Part shown: positions 50,591 through 62,000 of the stretch, in pieces
Numbering within the stretch: position 1 is the first letter of the stretch
How the letters are laid out: every line of letters starts with the position of its first letter
From: Colwellia sp.
GTDB lineage: Bacteria > Pseudomonadota > Gammaproteobacteria > Enterobacterales > Alteromonadaceae
DNA length: 64,000 bases
Direction of reading: 5' to 3'
Assembly: GCA_026196955.1 (NCBI GenBank)
Contig: JAPHTO010000037.1
Span: 1-64,000, forward strand
Translations under genes and position numbers: made by a program
Notes under the pieces: model-generated
What the model was told of the DNA's origin: nothing
What the model saw: only the letters and a program-made list of their open reading frames with translations
The model's database searches: none

Positions 50591-53500
50591 TTGGTACGCG
50601 TTAATTTCTGGAAAATATCGCAACTATTTGTGCTTCTTGCTTTATTTAGTCTTAAATTACAGGCTGAAGATAATAGTAGCGTTAAAAACTTATACTTAGA
50701 GCATATATCTGTTAAGGAGGGCCTTTCCCAAGGCACGGTCAACAGTGTTTTAGCCAGCCGCAGTGGTTTTATATGGCTTGCTACTGATAATGGCCTTAAT
50801 ATCTATGACGGTTACACAATAAAGCAACTGCCAGGACCAAATAATCGTTTTATTGATGAAAGTATATATTTGGTAAAACAAGACAGCCAGGGTGGCGTTT
50901 GGATAAATGTTGATGATGGCCTGTATCGATTTCAACCGAAAAACAATCAATATCAGCAAGTTTTTCAAAGTGACGAAGAGCATTATGTTGTAGATGTTGT
51001 CGAGGGAACAAACAGCAAAAATGATAATGGCTATTGGATTGCTACCGCCAAAACCATCGGCTTTTATTTGCCAGATAAAGAGCAATTTCAAAACACCTTA
51101 GACTTATCAAAAGAGTTACTCGATAAAAATATTATCTATCAAATAAAATACCATCAGCAGATATTGTATGTTGCTACGCGCATAGGAGTGTATGCCTATA
51201 ATGTCAATACAGCACAATGGCGAAAGCTTCCTAGCTTAGCAAAAATTAATACACAAGATAGTTTCAATTTAGTAGAAGCCAGCAAAAGCTATGCTTTATA
51301 TATTTGTGAACAAAATAATTTATATATAGGCACAAATGATGGTGTTTTTAGTGTCAACGTTAAGAATATGGATAAATATATTCAAGAAGAAAAACCATTA
51401 TCAAACTATAAGCAAATAGTAAATGAAGTCTCTGTTTGGCAATTCATGTATGAAGAGGAACAGCTTTATATTGCCAGTAATAAAGGTTTGCACAAAGTTG
51501 ATGTGGCGACTCAACAGGCTAGTTTTTTATTTGGTTTTAGCGACTATTTTGACAATATTTCTGATAACACCGTTAAATCCTTAGCACGAGATAATAGTGG
51601 CGTTTTTTGGTTAGGATCAGAAACTTCAGGTGTTTACTTGTGGGATCCAAGCCGCGAGTTAATTAGCAATTATCGCTATCAAAAAAATGCTAAAAATAGC
51701 TTAAGCCATAATGCAGTGTGGGCTTTACAATCCCATAGCGATGATCCGCAAAAATTTTGGGTAGGTACTAGTCAGGGATTAAACTTAGTTGATAAGGCTA
51801 AAGGCACTGTTGAACAATATATGTTGACAGAAAGTGATAAAAGCCAATTTACTGAAAATCATATTTTTAATATTTTTAACTACGGTAAAAACAGCTTATT
51901 ACTGTCAACGTCAAAAGGGATTTTTCGCTATGATACTCGCTTGAAACAGGTTACTCGATTGTCTTTTAGCGATGAAGTCGATGAAATTTTAGCTAAAGAT
52001 CACTATGCCGTGCACATGCAAGCCCAGCGTTATCTTTGGCTAGTCTATGAAGAAAAAGCTTCCTTGGTTGATTTGCAAACAGGGGAAATTGACACATTAT
52101 CTGATATTGCTTCAGTGGTACCATTAAAGAAAATTTATAGTTTTCTCGGTTTGCTTCCCAACAGTCAAACCATGCTCTTTACCACCAATGATAGCCTGTG
52201 GGGATATGACTTAGATACAAAAGCCGTTAAGCGCCTTTATCAACATCCTGACATTGTTGCTAGTCAGTGGGGCTCGTTTGATAATTGGATTATTGATAAA
52301 AATAATGTTTTTTGGTTAAGCTACCCAACTGAAGGTTTGGTAGGCTTAGCGTTACCTTCATTTAAGCCAAAATATTTTTATCACAGCAATAATTCTATTA
52401 TAGATAACAATGTTTATAGCTTAGCGACGGATAATGATGGCGATATCTGGTTTTCGACTCATAAAGGGCTATTTTTACTGGATAGCGATAATCAGCATAT
52501 TCGCCACTTTTCTATTGCTGATGGCTTGCCTGCAATGGAGTTTAATGCCAGCGCGAAACTTAAATTCAACGATGGACAATTAGCCTATGGCTCTATGGAG
52601 GGAGTCAGTGTTTTTAACCCCGTAAGATTAAAAAATAAGTATCCTGATAGCACAATACAGATTTATACCACAGGTATTGAGGTGACTTCTCGACAGTTGG
52701 ACCTACCCTTGCTGATAAACCAGCAAGAAGAGGTGCAATTACAATATGACGATGTTGGCATTCGGTTTGACTTCTCGACACTTTCCTATGCAGATACTCA
52801 AGAGGTAGAATTTGAATATAAATTGTCGGGTGAAAGTACTGTTACCTACCCAGTGACGACGGACAATAGAATTTCATTTCCAAGTTTACCTTCTGGTCAA
52901 TATATCTTATCGGTTCGTGCTATCTCTCCTGTTTCAGGAGAGTATTCGGCACCTAGACAAGTAAAGATAAGGGTAAGTTATGCACCCTGGCAGTCACCTT
53001 TAGCCTATTTTGTGTATACCTTTATTTTATTTGTTCTCTCCTTTATCTGGCTCTATAGACGAAGCTTGCAAAGACAAAGGTTAATTGCAGCCCATGAGGA
53101 TGTTAAGTATAGAGAGAACCGACTGCAATTAGCATTAGTGGGTAGTAATAGTGAAGTGTGGGATTGGCAAGCTCACGATAATTTAATGTTTGGTAAGCGC
53201 ATAGCTCAGGAATTGGACTATGTAGACTTAGCGACGTCACATAGTTTTGAGCAACACGTTGAGTTAATTCACCCCGATGATATAGAAACATTTTTATCGA
53301 GTTGGCGTACCTTTATTGAAGAGAACAACCCCGAAGAAACCTTCTCATGTACATACCGTTTAAAGCACTCGAAAGGACATTGGCTGTGGTATAAAGATTT
53401 AGGAAAAATCGTAAGTGTTGATAAACACAATAAGCCAAGCCGAATTACGGGCTCTTACACTAATATCACTAAAACGCGCGCGGAAGAAGTGCGTAGCCAA

Positions 53501-55165
53501 TATTACGGTGAAGCATTTAAGCAAACTAATGACTGGGTGCTTATTGTTAATGAAGATTTTACTCGAGTAACCGCTAATCAATCGTTGAGAGCTGTTTTTG
53601 GCTGGCTTGATGAAGATTTTGAATTCAACAGTAATTTAATGGGATTAAGTAAAAGGCGTTGGCAATTCTTTCTACAATTACTTCCTTCACTCAGTGAAGG
53701 TGAACATTGGCGTGGTGAAGAATTAGTGGTTACGGACTCAGGTGATGAGTTTCATGTGCTGGTAAATATTAATGTGGGCATGAGTCATACTACCAATAGC
53801 TTACATTACGTTTGTGTGTTTACTGATATAAGTGCACAAAAAGCAGCTGAAAAAGAGCTACGTTATTTGGCTAACTATGATCACCTAACCGATTTGCCAA
53901 ATCGCAGCTTATTATTAGAGCGCATTAAACATGCTATAGAATCGTCAAAACGTAAAAACACTTCAATTGCTTTATTCTTTATTGATTTAGATAGATTCAA
54001 GCAGGTAAATGATTCTTTGGGTCATGATTGCGGAGACCTATTATTGATTGAAGTAACCCGTCGTTTATCTGAGTTACTGCGAGTTGACGATACTGTCGCC
54101 CGTATTGGCGGTGACGAAGTTGTTGTACTGTTAGAGTCATTTCGTGGTGCTAATCAATTAGGTCAAATTGCTCAAAAAATTATTGCCTCCGTAGAGCAAC
54201 CTGTGATGTTGCAAGGAAATAAAGTCAGTATTGGTGCAAGCATAGGTATCGCTTTATATCCCGATGATGCCAGTGATTGTAATGCCTTGTTGAGGCATGC
54301 AGACGTTGCCATGTATCATGCAAAACAATTAGGCAGAAACACCTTTCAGTTCTTTACGCCACGTATGAACTTTGAAGCTAATGAGCGATTAACAAAAGAG
54401 TCTAATGTGAAATTAGCTTATAGCAATAATGAGTTTTTTAATTATTATCAGCCCATTATTGATGCTCATACAGGTAAAGCGACTGGGTTTGAGCTGTTAA
54501 TGCGTTGGCAAAGTAGTCAAGGTCTGGTTGCTCCAGCTGGCTTTATTGGCATAGCAGAAGAGTTGGGCCTGATCATCCCTATGACTGAGGCCGCACTAGA
54601 GCGAGGCTTGGTGGATCTTAAAAAATGGCATAAACAGCGTCCTGCTTTGTATTTGTCGGTTAACTTATCACCACAACATTTTGCTAAAACAAGTTTAGTT
54701 TCCTATATTGCTAATTTGTTAGAAGAACATAATTTACCTGCACGCTTGCTTAAAATAGAAGTCACAGAAAGTGCCTTGCTGTCAGAGCCTGAGCAAGCAA
54801 TAAAAACGATGCAAGCATTGTCAGAATTGGGTGTTATTTTAGCACTTGATGATTTTGGCACTGGCTTTTCTTCACTCTCTTATTTGAAACGATTACCACT
54901 TGATATTATCAAAATAGATCGTAGTTTTGTTTCAGGCATAGGTATAGAAAAAACTGATGAAGCGATTGTTGATGCCACAATCGTTTTGGCAAAACGATTG
55001 AACATGCATTGTATTGCTGAAGGTGTTGAAACAACTGAGCAACTTGAATATTTAACAAATCGAGATTGCCATTATATTCAAGGTTACTTGTATAGTAAGC
55101 CCGTGGATGAAAAAACCATTTGCGACTACTTAAGTGTTAATACAGTCGAGTTAAAAGCAACTTAG
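50591..55165 (+). CDS. Propeller-type sensor with PAS, GGDEF and EAL domains
   Basis: 1524 aa, TTG start after AAGG. A signal peptide is followed by about 680 residues of two-component-regulator propeller repeats (GLSQGTVNSVLASRSGFIWL, ARDNSGVFWLGSE, ATDNDGDIWFSTHKGLF). Then come a Y_Y_Y-type beta domain (about 717-795), one membrane helix (about 800-823) and two PAS domains (about 843-960, 970-1083). GGDEF (about 1092-1270) has GGDEV in place of GGDEF and an RVDD I-site. EAL (about 1285-1515) has ELL in place of EAL, but NLSPQHF, TESALL, DDFGTGFSS, KID and EGVE are intact. It likely senses a periplasmic ligand and alters c-di-GMP; phosphodiesterase activity looks more certain than cyclase. 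Confidence 0.92.
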   Translation: MVRVNFWKISQLFVLLALFSLKLQAEDNSSVKNLYLEHISVKEGLSQGTVNSVLASRSGFIWLATDNGLNIYDGYTIKQLPGPNNRFIDESIYLVKQDSQGGVWINVDDGLYRFQPKNNQYQQVFQSDEEHYVVDVVEGTNSKNDNGYWIATAKTIGFYLPDKEQFQNTLDLSKELLDKNIIYQIKYHQQILYVATRIGVYAYNVNTAQWRKLPSLAKINTQDSFNLVEASKSYALYICEQNNLYIGTNDGVFSVNVKNMDKYIQEEKPLSNYKQIVNEVSVWQFMYEEEQLYIASNKGLHKVDVATQQASFLFGFSDYFDNISDNTVKSLARDNSGVFWLGSETSGVYLWDPSRELISNYRYQKNAKNSLSHNAVWALQSHSDDPQKFWVGTSQGLNLVDKAKGTVEQYMLTESDKSQFTENHIFNIFNYGKNSLLLSTSKGIFRYDTRLKQVTRLSFSDEVDEILAKDHYAVHMQAQRYLWLVYEEKASLVDLQTGEIDTLSDIASVVPLKKIYSFLGLLPNSQTMLFTTNDSLWGYDLDTKAVKRLYQHPDIVASQWGSFDNWIIDKNNVFWLSYPTEGLVGLALPSFKPKYFYHSNNSIIDNNVYSLATDNDGDIWFSTHKGLFLLDSDNQHIRHFSIADGLPAMEFNASAKLKFNDGQLAYGSMEGVSVFNPVRLKNKYPDSTIQIYTTGIEVTSRQLDLPLLINQQEEVQLQYDDVGIRFDFSTLSYADTQEVEFEYKLSGESTVTYPVTTDNRISFPSLPSGQYILSVRAISPVSGEYSAPRQVKIRVSYAPWQSPLAYFVYTFILFVLSFIWLYRRSLQRQRLIAAHEDVKYRENRLQLALVGSNSEVWDWQAHDNLMFGKRIAQELDYVDLATSHSFEQHVELIHPDDIETFLSSWRTFIEENNPEETFSCTYRLKHSKGHWLWYKDLGKIVSVDKHNKPSRITGSYTNITKTRAEEVRSQYYGEAFKQTNDWVLIVNEDFTRVTANQSLRAVFGWLDEDFEFNSNLMGLSKRRWQFFLQLLPSLSEGEHWRGEELVVTDSGDEFHVLVNINVGMSHTTNSLHYVCVFTDISAQKAAEKELRYLANYDHLTDLPNRSLLLERIKHAIESSKRKNTSIALFFIDLDRFKQVNDSLGHDCGDLLLIEVTRRLSELLRVDDTVARIGGDEVVVLLESFRGANQLGQIAQKIIASVEQPVMLQGNKVSIGASIGIALYPDDASDCNALLRHADVAMYHAKQLGRNTFQFFTPRMNFEANERLTKESNVKLAYSNNEFFNYYQPIIDAHTGKATGFELLMRWQSSQGLVAPAGFIGIAEELGLIIPMTEAALERGLVDLKKWHKQRPALYLSVNLSPQHFAKTSLVSYIANLLEEHNLPARLLKIEVTESALLSEPEQAIKTMQALSELGVILALDDFGTGFSSLSYLKRLPLDIIKIDRSFVSGIGIEKTDEAIVDATIVLAKRLNMHCIAEGVETTEQLEYLTNRDCHYIQGYLYSKPVDEKTICDYLSVNTVELKAT

Positions 55166-55249
55166 TTTTTGGTAACATTAGGCAATAGGTTGAATTATTT
55201 GCTTTTGTGCCCATATCTAGCAACACAAACATACTTTTTGGAACATATT

Positions 55250-56620
55250 ATGACCCAACATTTTGATTATTTAGCCATAGGCGCTGGTAGCGGTGGTATT
55301 GCTTCAGCCAATAGAGCAGCGCGACTTGGTAAAAAAGCGGCTGTTATTGAAGCAAAAGAGCTAGGTGGCACCTGTGTGAATGTTGGTTGTGTGCCTAAAA
55401 AGGCTATGTGGTATGCGGGACAAATTAGTGATGCGCTCAAATATGCGCATGATTATGGTTTTAATTTAGGTAACTTTACTTTAGCGCATAATGGCTTTGA
55501 CTGGGATCGGTTAATAAAAAACAGAGAAGCTTATATAGAACGCATTCATGCTGCCTATCAGCGGGGTTTTGATGCCAATGATGTCACGGTTATTCGAGGC
55601 TTTGCTAAATTTGTCGATAAAAACACAGTCGAAGTCGATGGCACTATATACACTGCCGACCACATTACTATTGCCACCGGTGGTCGCCCATCTATTCCTG
55701 TGATTGAGGGCGCTGAGTTTGGTATGGACTCAGACGGATTCTTTGCTTTAACGGAGCAACCCAAATCGGTAGCTGTAATCGGCGCAGGTTATATTGCTGT
55801 GGAATTAGCCGGAGTTTTCCATGGTTTAGGTACACAAACCCATTTATTAGTTCGAAATGAAAAGCCATTACGTACCTTTGATGACATGTTAAGTAATACA
55901 CTTGTGGAGCAAATGGCGAAGCATGGCCCAACGCTTCACAATCATAGTACGCCAGAGCGTATTGAAAAATTAGCGGATGGTAACTTGGTGGTTCACCTGA
56001 CTAATGGTCAAACTGTCGGCCCGGTTGAAAAACTTGTTTGGGCTATTGGGCGAGAGCCTGCCACTGATAATATTAATCTAGATCTCGCAGGTGTGAAGCT
56101 AGACGAGCGTGGTTTTATTGTTACTGACATATACCAAAATACCAGTGTTGATGGTATTTACGCCGTTGGTGATAATACAGGTCGTGCACAACTGACACCG
56201 GTTGCTGTTGCTGCTGGTCGTCGCTTATGTGAGCGCTTATTTAATAACAAACCGGAAGAACATTTGGATTACTCTGGCATTGCCACAGTGGTCTTCAGTC
56301 ATCCTGTTATTGGTACTGTTGGTTTAACGGAAGCCGAAGCGGTCGCTGAGTATGGTGAAGATAATATTTGTGTTTACAATTCTCAGTTTACTGCCCTATA
56401 CCAAGCCATCACCGAAGATTATCGCGATCCTACCCGTATGAAACTGATTTGTGCAGGCAAAGATGAAAAAGTGGTTGGTTTACACAGTATTGGTTTTGGT
56501 AGTGATGAATTACTGCAAGGTTTTGCGGTTGCGATGAAAATGGGGGCAACTAAAGCGGATTTTGATAATACCATTGCGATTCACCCAACGTCTGCAGAAG
56601 AGTTCGTTACTATGGCTTGA
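55250..56620 (+). CDS. gorA: Glutathione-disulfide reductase
   Basis: Keeps glutathione reduced using NADPH. The ATG at 55250 (456 aa) follows GGA and gives [19 protein letters not shown]; the track start lies 27 codons upstream. The redox disulfide is in [16 protein letters not shown], the NAD(P) fold is [16 protein letters not shown] and the catalytic His is in [12 protein letters not shown]. Its terminator follows directly. Confidence 0.97.
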   Translation: MTQHFDYLAIGAGSGGIASANRAARLGKKAAVIEAKELGGTCVNVGCVPKKAMWYAGQISDALKYAHDYGFNLGNFTLAHNGFDWDRLIKNREAYIERIHAAYQRGFDANDVTVIRGFAKFVDKNTVEVDGTIYTADHITIATGGRPSIPVIEGAEFGMDSDGFFALTEQPKSVAVIGAGYIAVELAGVFHGLGTQTHLLVRNEKPLRTFDDMLSNTLVEQMAKHGPTLHNHSTPERIEKLADGNLVVHLTNGQTVGPVEKLVWAIGREPATDNINLDLAGVKLDERGFIVTDIYQNTSVDGIYAVGDNTGRAQLTPVAVAAGRRLCERLFNNKPEEHLDYSGIATVVFSHPVIGTVGLTEAEAVAEYGEDNICVYNSQFTALYQAITEDYRDPTRMKLICAGKDEKVVGLHSIGFGSDELLQGFAVAMKMGATKADFDNTIAIHPTSAEEFVTMA

Positions 56621-56630
56621 TAGTGAGTAA

Positions 56631-56664
56631 TGGACTGTAAAATTTAAAGTAAACAGTCCATTTT
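56631..56664 (+). terminator. Terminator after gorA
   Basis: TGGACTGT / ACAGTCCA, a perfect 8-bp stem with a 14-base A/T loop, followed by TTTTATC, 10 bp after gorA. Confidence 0.75.
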
Positions 56665-56830
56665 ATCTCATTGTTTAGGCTGTTTCACCGCATTACTATT
56701 GCGTTATATATCTTTTTTTATAAAAAAGAGTATAAGTCTACGCTAAATTAATTTCATTGTAATAAAAAACAAATATGGAAAAGTTATTCTATTATTATAA
56801 TGATATTAACCTAACGCAAAAGGTAGCTCC

Positions 56831-57160
56831 ATGTTGAAACATATTATTTTGGTATTGCTCTTCGTTTATAGTAGTAATGTATATTCCCAAGAATTAAGCC
56901 TTTTTCAGTGTGCAGAAGTAAAAAAAATGGCTAACCTTGAATCAATAGCTACAAACTTTAGTATTTTGAGTCAAGGGGTTTCACGTAAAGATATTGCGCT
57001 TAATAGAGCAAGGGGTTTAGTTCGATCTCAAGTAGCCTTTAAAGCTGCAGAATTAGATTTACGCACTCAAGCTTATGCATCATCTTTGTATAACGAAAAG
57101 TGTCAGAAAAAAGTAGCCACTGAATTGGCCGTTGTAAAAAATGGAGAAGAAAAAGGTTAG
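56831..57160 (+). CDS. Small secreted protein, function unknown
   Basis: 109 aa. Clear signal peptide MLKHIILVLLFVYSSNVYS, then a mature ~90-residue helical, charged region with two Cys (FQCAEV, NEKCQKK) that could form a disulfide. No family recognised. AGGTAG lies 7 bases before the ATG. Single gene in AT-rich surroundings after gorA. Confidence 0.7.
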   Translation: MLKHIILVLLFVYSSNVYSQELSLFQCAEVKKMANLESIATNFSILSQGVSRKDIALNRARGLVRSQVAFKAAELDLRTQAYASSLYNEKCQKKVATELAVVKNGEEKG

Positions 57161-57244
57161 TTGATATATTGTGCGTCATTTTCGTGTTAAATATTTACTG
57201 CTCTGATAGAATACTACTGCTTTTTTATCCTTAGGTTCGTTATT

Positions 57245-57616
57245 TTGAAGGTCTTCGTTTCTTATATGGTTGTTGTGCTGATTGCTTTGCAGTCGGTATT
57301 TTCGATCCTTGATACGACAACAACGCACCAATATACTCATGAGTTAGTGCATCAAGACAGTGACCATCACACTGCCAGTGAACTCGCCACTTTGGTAACC
57401 CACCTTGATAGTGAAGAAAGCAATCATTCAAATCAAAGTAAAGGCGAAAAACACCCAGATTGTCATCAAAGTCATTGTCATCATGGGCCAATGCTTTTCG
57501 TTGAGCTTGAAGCTATTCGAACCTTCGTCAAACAAAATGTTAGTCAGTCAATCTCAATGAGTAATTTTTTTATCTCATATTTTCTAACTCCTGATCTGCG
57601 CCCTCCTATCGTTTAA
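57245..57616 (+). CDS. His-rich exported protein upstream of RND metal pump
   Basis: 123 aa, TTG start. The N-terminus is hydrophobic (SYMVVVLIALQSVFSIL). The middle is rich in His and acidic residues (HQYTHELVHQDSDHH, HPDCHQSHCHHG), a probable metal-binding stretch. The C-terminus ends in SYFLTPDLRPPIV. Such short His-rich proteins precede czc/cus-type efflux genes (CzcI-like), so a role in periplasmic metal sensing or buffering is inferred from position. Confidence 0.65.
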   Translation: MKVFVSYMVVVLIALQSVFSILDTTTTHQYTHELVHQDSDHHTASELATLVTHLDSEESNHSNQSKGEKHPDCHQSHCHHGPMLFVELEAIRTFVKQNVSQSISMSNFFISYFLTPDLRPPIV

Positions 57617-57776
57617 TTTGTTTTAAATTTTCAAACTACTTACCAACTTCATCCTGATGCTGTGTTCATCGAGGATCTTAATATCGTGCCACTAAAAAAT
57701 AGCTGGCAGAGTGTTAAGCTTTTGCTGCTTGGTGAGTAGTTATTTTTATTATTTTTACAAATTTTATGAGTTAACT

Positions 57777-58994
57777 ATGAATTCTTCGATTAAAACTAAC
57801 GTGCTGATTTTAGCAATATTATTTCAATTACTTGTTAGCGGCTTTGCTAATGCCGTGAATACCGGACAATCACTCTCTTCTGACTATATAGAAGAAACGG
57901 AACAGACCTTATCGTTTAGTCAAACGCAAATGCGACTAGCCAATATTAGTATTGCAGAAATTTCTCTTCAACAAGCTTCCCAACGTCTTTATGCGCCGGG
58001 AGAAGTTAAAGCCAATGGTTATACGAGCTATTTGGTTTCATCTCGAGTGGAGTCAGTGATCTTACGCCGCCATGCCATTTTAGGTGAACATGTAGAACAA
58101 GGTCAGGCTCTTGTTTCTTTATTTAGTGAAGCGGTTGCCGAAGCGCAAGCTAATTACCGTATTGCTTATGCTGACTGGCAAAGAGCAAAAAAAGTGGATA
58201 AAACCGTGATCAGTGACAAGGAGTTACTCAATACAAAAACAGATTACATCGCCGCTTTTTCCCGGTTAAAAGCGTATGGCTTAAGCCAACAGGCTATTGA
58301 TGCTGTAGCGAGTGATAAAGATTCAACCTTGGGTGAATATACCTTAGTGGCAGAACGTGGTGGCGCTGTACTTTCTGATGATTTTCAGCAAGGACAAAGG
58401 GTGGCTGCTGGCGATACTATTATGGTGTTAAGTGATGAAACTGAACTGTGGGTAGAGGCGCGGTTAGCGGCAAATAATCAAGTGATTTTAACTGCGGGTG
58501 ATATGGCGCAAATGGTGTTTACCTCAGGAGGAAAAGAAAGGCATTTTAATGCACAGGTGATCCAGCAAGGCCACACCATAGATGTTAAAACTCGTACCCG
58601 TGTGGTTCGTTTGAAAGTTAACAATCCAGATCATAGCTTGCATTCGGGGTTATTTGTGGATGTTTACTTTGCTTTAACGCAAGAAGAGCCCGTTATGCTT
58701 GTGCCTGAAACAGCATTATTGATCGGTGAAGACGGTGATTGGTTGGTGTATTTACAACAAGCAGAAGCAGCTCATGATCATGAGAAAGACGCAGAAGATC
58801 ATGAAAACATAACGTTTGTACCACAAGAAGTAGAATTAGGCGGGGTTTATCGTATCTACTCGAGTAATGAACAAACTTGGCAAAACTGGCGAGAAGTTAA
58901 AGGCCTTGCTGTTAACAGCCATGTAGCGGTTACAGGCGCTTTTTTTATTGCTTCTCAGGCGGCCAAATCTGGCTTTGATGCCCATAATCACTAA
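57777..58994 (+). CDS. RND efflux periplasmic adaptor (CusB/CzcB-like)
   Basis: 405 aa from the ATG at 57777 (the track start is 22 codons earlier without support). Signal-type N-terminus ILAILFQLLVSGFANA. Lipoyl/barrel-sandwich pieces are YLVSSRVESVILRRHAILGEHVEQGQAL and LVAERGGAVLSDDFQQGQRVAAGDTI. A His/Asp/Glu insertion AAHDHEKDAEDHE lies near the C-terminus. It links the inner-membrane pump to an outer-membrane channel. Confidence 0.92.
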   Translation: MNSSIKTNVLILAILFQLLVSGFANAVNTGQSLSSDYIEETEQTLSFSQTQMRLANISIAEISLQQASQRLYAPGEVKANGYTSYLVSSRVESVILRRHAILGEHVEQGQALVSLFSEAVAEAQANYRIAYADWQRAKKVDKTVISDKELLNTKTDYIAAFSRLKAYGLSQQAIDAVASDKDSTLGEYTLVAERGGAVLSDDFQQGQRVAAGDTIMVLSDETELWVEARLAANNQVILTAGDMAQMVFTSGGKERHFNAQVIQQGHTIDVKTRTRVVRLKVNNPDHSLHSGLFVDVYFALTQEEPVMLVPETALLIGEDGDWLVYLQQAEAAHDHEKDAEDHENITFVPQEVELGGVYRIYSSNEQTWQNWREVKGLAVNSHVAVTGAFFIASQAAKSGFDAHNH

Positions 58995-59009
58995 TTGCTG
59001 GAGTTTATT

Positions 59010-62000
59010 ATGTTGAAATCAGTTGTTAGCTGGTCAGTTAATAATGTCCTGTTAGTGATCATTATATTAATAGGCATTAGTATCAGTAGTGCGTTTGTTA
59101 TTCCAAGATTAAACCTTGATGCTTTTCCTGATGTCACTAATGTTCAGGTGGCTATCAATACCGAAGCCCCGGGGCTTGCGGCACAAGAAGTGGAGCAATT
59201 AATTACCTTCCCCATCGAGGCGGTAATGTATGCCCTGCCTGATGTAAAGCAAGTACGCTCTATTTCTAAAACAGGCTTATCTGGAATTACCGTGGTGTTT
59301 AAGGAAGGTACAGATATTTACTTTGCTCGCCAGTTAGTTTTTGAGCGTTTGCAAGCTGCGAAGGAATTGATCCCTGCTGGCATTGCAGTGCCTGAAATTG
59401 GGCCTAACACTTCTGGCTTAGGACAGGTTTATCAGTACTTACTTACTGCAAAACCTAACTCGGGCTTTGATACTATGTCACTGCGCAGTCTCAATGATTA
59501 CCTTGTTAAGCTGTTGTTGATGCCAGTAGATGGCGTGACAGAAGTACTTTCTTTTGGTGGTGATGTTAAGCAGTATCAGGTCAATATTAATCCTTCTCGC
59601 TTACTGGCTTATGAATTAAGTCAGCAAGCAGTGATGTCAGCTATTGAGGCTAATAATCAAAATGTTGGTGCTTGGTACCTTAATCGAGGTCAAGAGCAAT
59701 TAGTGATCCGTGGTATGGGCTGGTTAGATTCAGGCGAGTCGGCACTAACACAAATAGCGCAAATACCGTTAAAAACTATTGCTGGTGTTGTTGTAACTGT
59801 TGGAGACGTGGCTGATGTTAGCTTAGGCAGTGAAATACGCCAAGGTGCAGTCACTATGTCGCGTCGTGACGATAATGGTCAAGTACAAGCGCTGGGAGAA
59901 GTTCTTTCAGGCATAGTGTTAAAACGTATGGGGGCAAACACTAAAAGCACTATTGACGGTATTAAAGACAAAATAGCGATAATCAACCAGGCTCTACCCG
60001 AAGGTGTTGAGTTTGAAGTGCTTTATGATCAATCAGACTTAATTGCCAATGCTATCGAAACCGTGGTGAACGCCTTACTGTTGGCTTTTGTGTTTATCAT
60101 TATTGTCTTAGCACTTTTTTTGATGAATCTACCTGCAACAATACTCGTGCTGATCTCTATTCCTATTGCGATTGGCATGGCATTAATGGTGATGGCATTG
60201 CTGGGAGTATCGGCTAACCTCATGTCTTTAGGCGGTTTAGCCGTGGCAATTGGTATGTTGGTTGATGGCGCAGTCGTTATGGTTGAAAATATCTTTAAAC
60301 ATTTAACTAAAGCAGGAGCAGGTGATAAAGCGCTTACTGAGAGGGAAGTAAAGAGTCTGGTAAAGCAGGCGGCGCAGTCAGTGGCTCGGCCAATATTTTT
60401 CGCTAGCACCATCATTCTCGTGGTATTTTTGCCGTTATTTAGTTTTGAAGGTGTGGAGGCTAAATTATTTCAGCCGATGGCTATTAGTATTATGTTGGCA
60501 ATGGTAGCGGCATTATTTGTTGCACTAGTTATTGTGCCTGCATTGGCAAGTGTATTATTTAAAACAGGTATTAGGGTTGGCAATAACTCACTGCTTAATG
60601 GCTTGGAGAGGTTTTATAACAAGGTATTATCTCAAGCATTAACATGGAAAAAAACGGTTGTAGTTAGCGCTTTTACCTTGTTAATTGTTAGTTTAGCTTT
60701 AGTGCCTCAATTGGGTACTGAGTTTGTCCCTGAGCTAGAAGAAGGCACTATTAATTTAAGAGTGACGCTTGCTCCTTCAGCTAGCTTAGCAACAGCCCTT
60801 GATGTCGCGCCTAAATTAGAGAAAATATTACTTAATTTTCCTGAAGTGACCTATGCCTTAAGCCGGTTAGGACGTCCAGAAATTGGTGGCGATCCTGAGC
60901 CTGTTAACAATATTGAAATATATTTAGGCTTAAAGCCAATGAGTGAATGGCAAAGTGCCAACAATCGATATCAGTTGCAAGCGCAAATGTTAAATCAGCT
61001 TGAGCAATTCCCGGGCTTGTTGTTTAATTTCTCACAACCCATCGCTACCCGTGTTGATGAATTGCTGTCAGGTGTGAAAGCTCAACTGGCTATTAAGCTA
61101 TTCGGTAAAGATCTTGATGTACTTGCTAAAAAAGGGCAACAAATAGCGCAAGTTATTGGTGATGTTGAAGGTGCAAAAGATGTTGCTATGGAGCAAATAA
61201 CGGGGGAAGCGCAGTTGGTGATCACTCCGAAGCGTCGGCAATTATCACGTTATGGCGTATCGGTTGCTGAAGTTATGTCATTGGTCAGGGATGGTTTAGG
61301 AGGGAGTGCTGCAGGGCAAATTATTGATGGTAATGAGCGTTATGATATTTATGTACGCTTAGCGCCGAAATTTCGTCAAGATATATCTGCTATCAAAGAG
61401 CTACGCTTACGTTCTAAATCAGGAGCATGGCTACGTTTGGCCGATATTGCAGAAATCAATATTGCATCAGGCCCCCCGCAAGTAAGACGTGATGATGTGC
61501 AAAGACGTGTGGTGATTCAAGCCAATGTACAAGGGCGAGATATGGGCAGTGTTGTTGCTGATATTCAGTTAAAAATTGCTGAGAAAGTCACACTGCCTAG
61601 TGGTTATAGTGTACAAATTGGTGGTCAGTTTGAGTCACAACAGCGAGCACAACAACGTCTTGCTATCGTGGTGCCAATCTCTTTGTTATTAATTGCTTTG
61701 TTACTTTATTTAGCTTTTAGCTCTTTAGGTCAGGCATTGCTTATTTTAGTCAATGTGCCTTTAGCGATTATCGGTGGCATTGTTGCTTTGTATTGTTCAG
61801 GTCAATACCTTTCTGTGCCGGGATCTGTTGGCTTTATTACCTTATTTGGTGTTGCTGTACTCAATGGGGTTGTGATGGTGGAAAGTATTAATGCTCAGGT
61901 TAAGCAGCATATTATTGCAGGTTTTACCGTAAAAGATGCCATTTTTGCAGGAGCTAGTGCTCGATTAAGGCCAGTATTGATGACCGCACTAACCTCATTA

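Noticed and set aside
60029-60415. 128-aa minus ORF within the RND pump gene
   Set aside because: Antisense shadow in a long conserved coding region.
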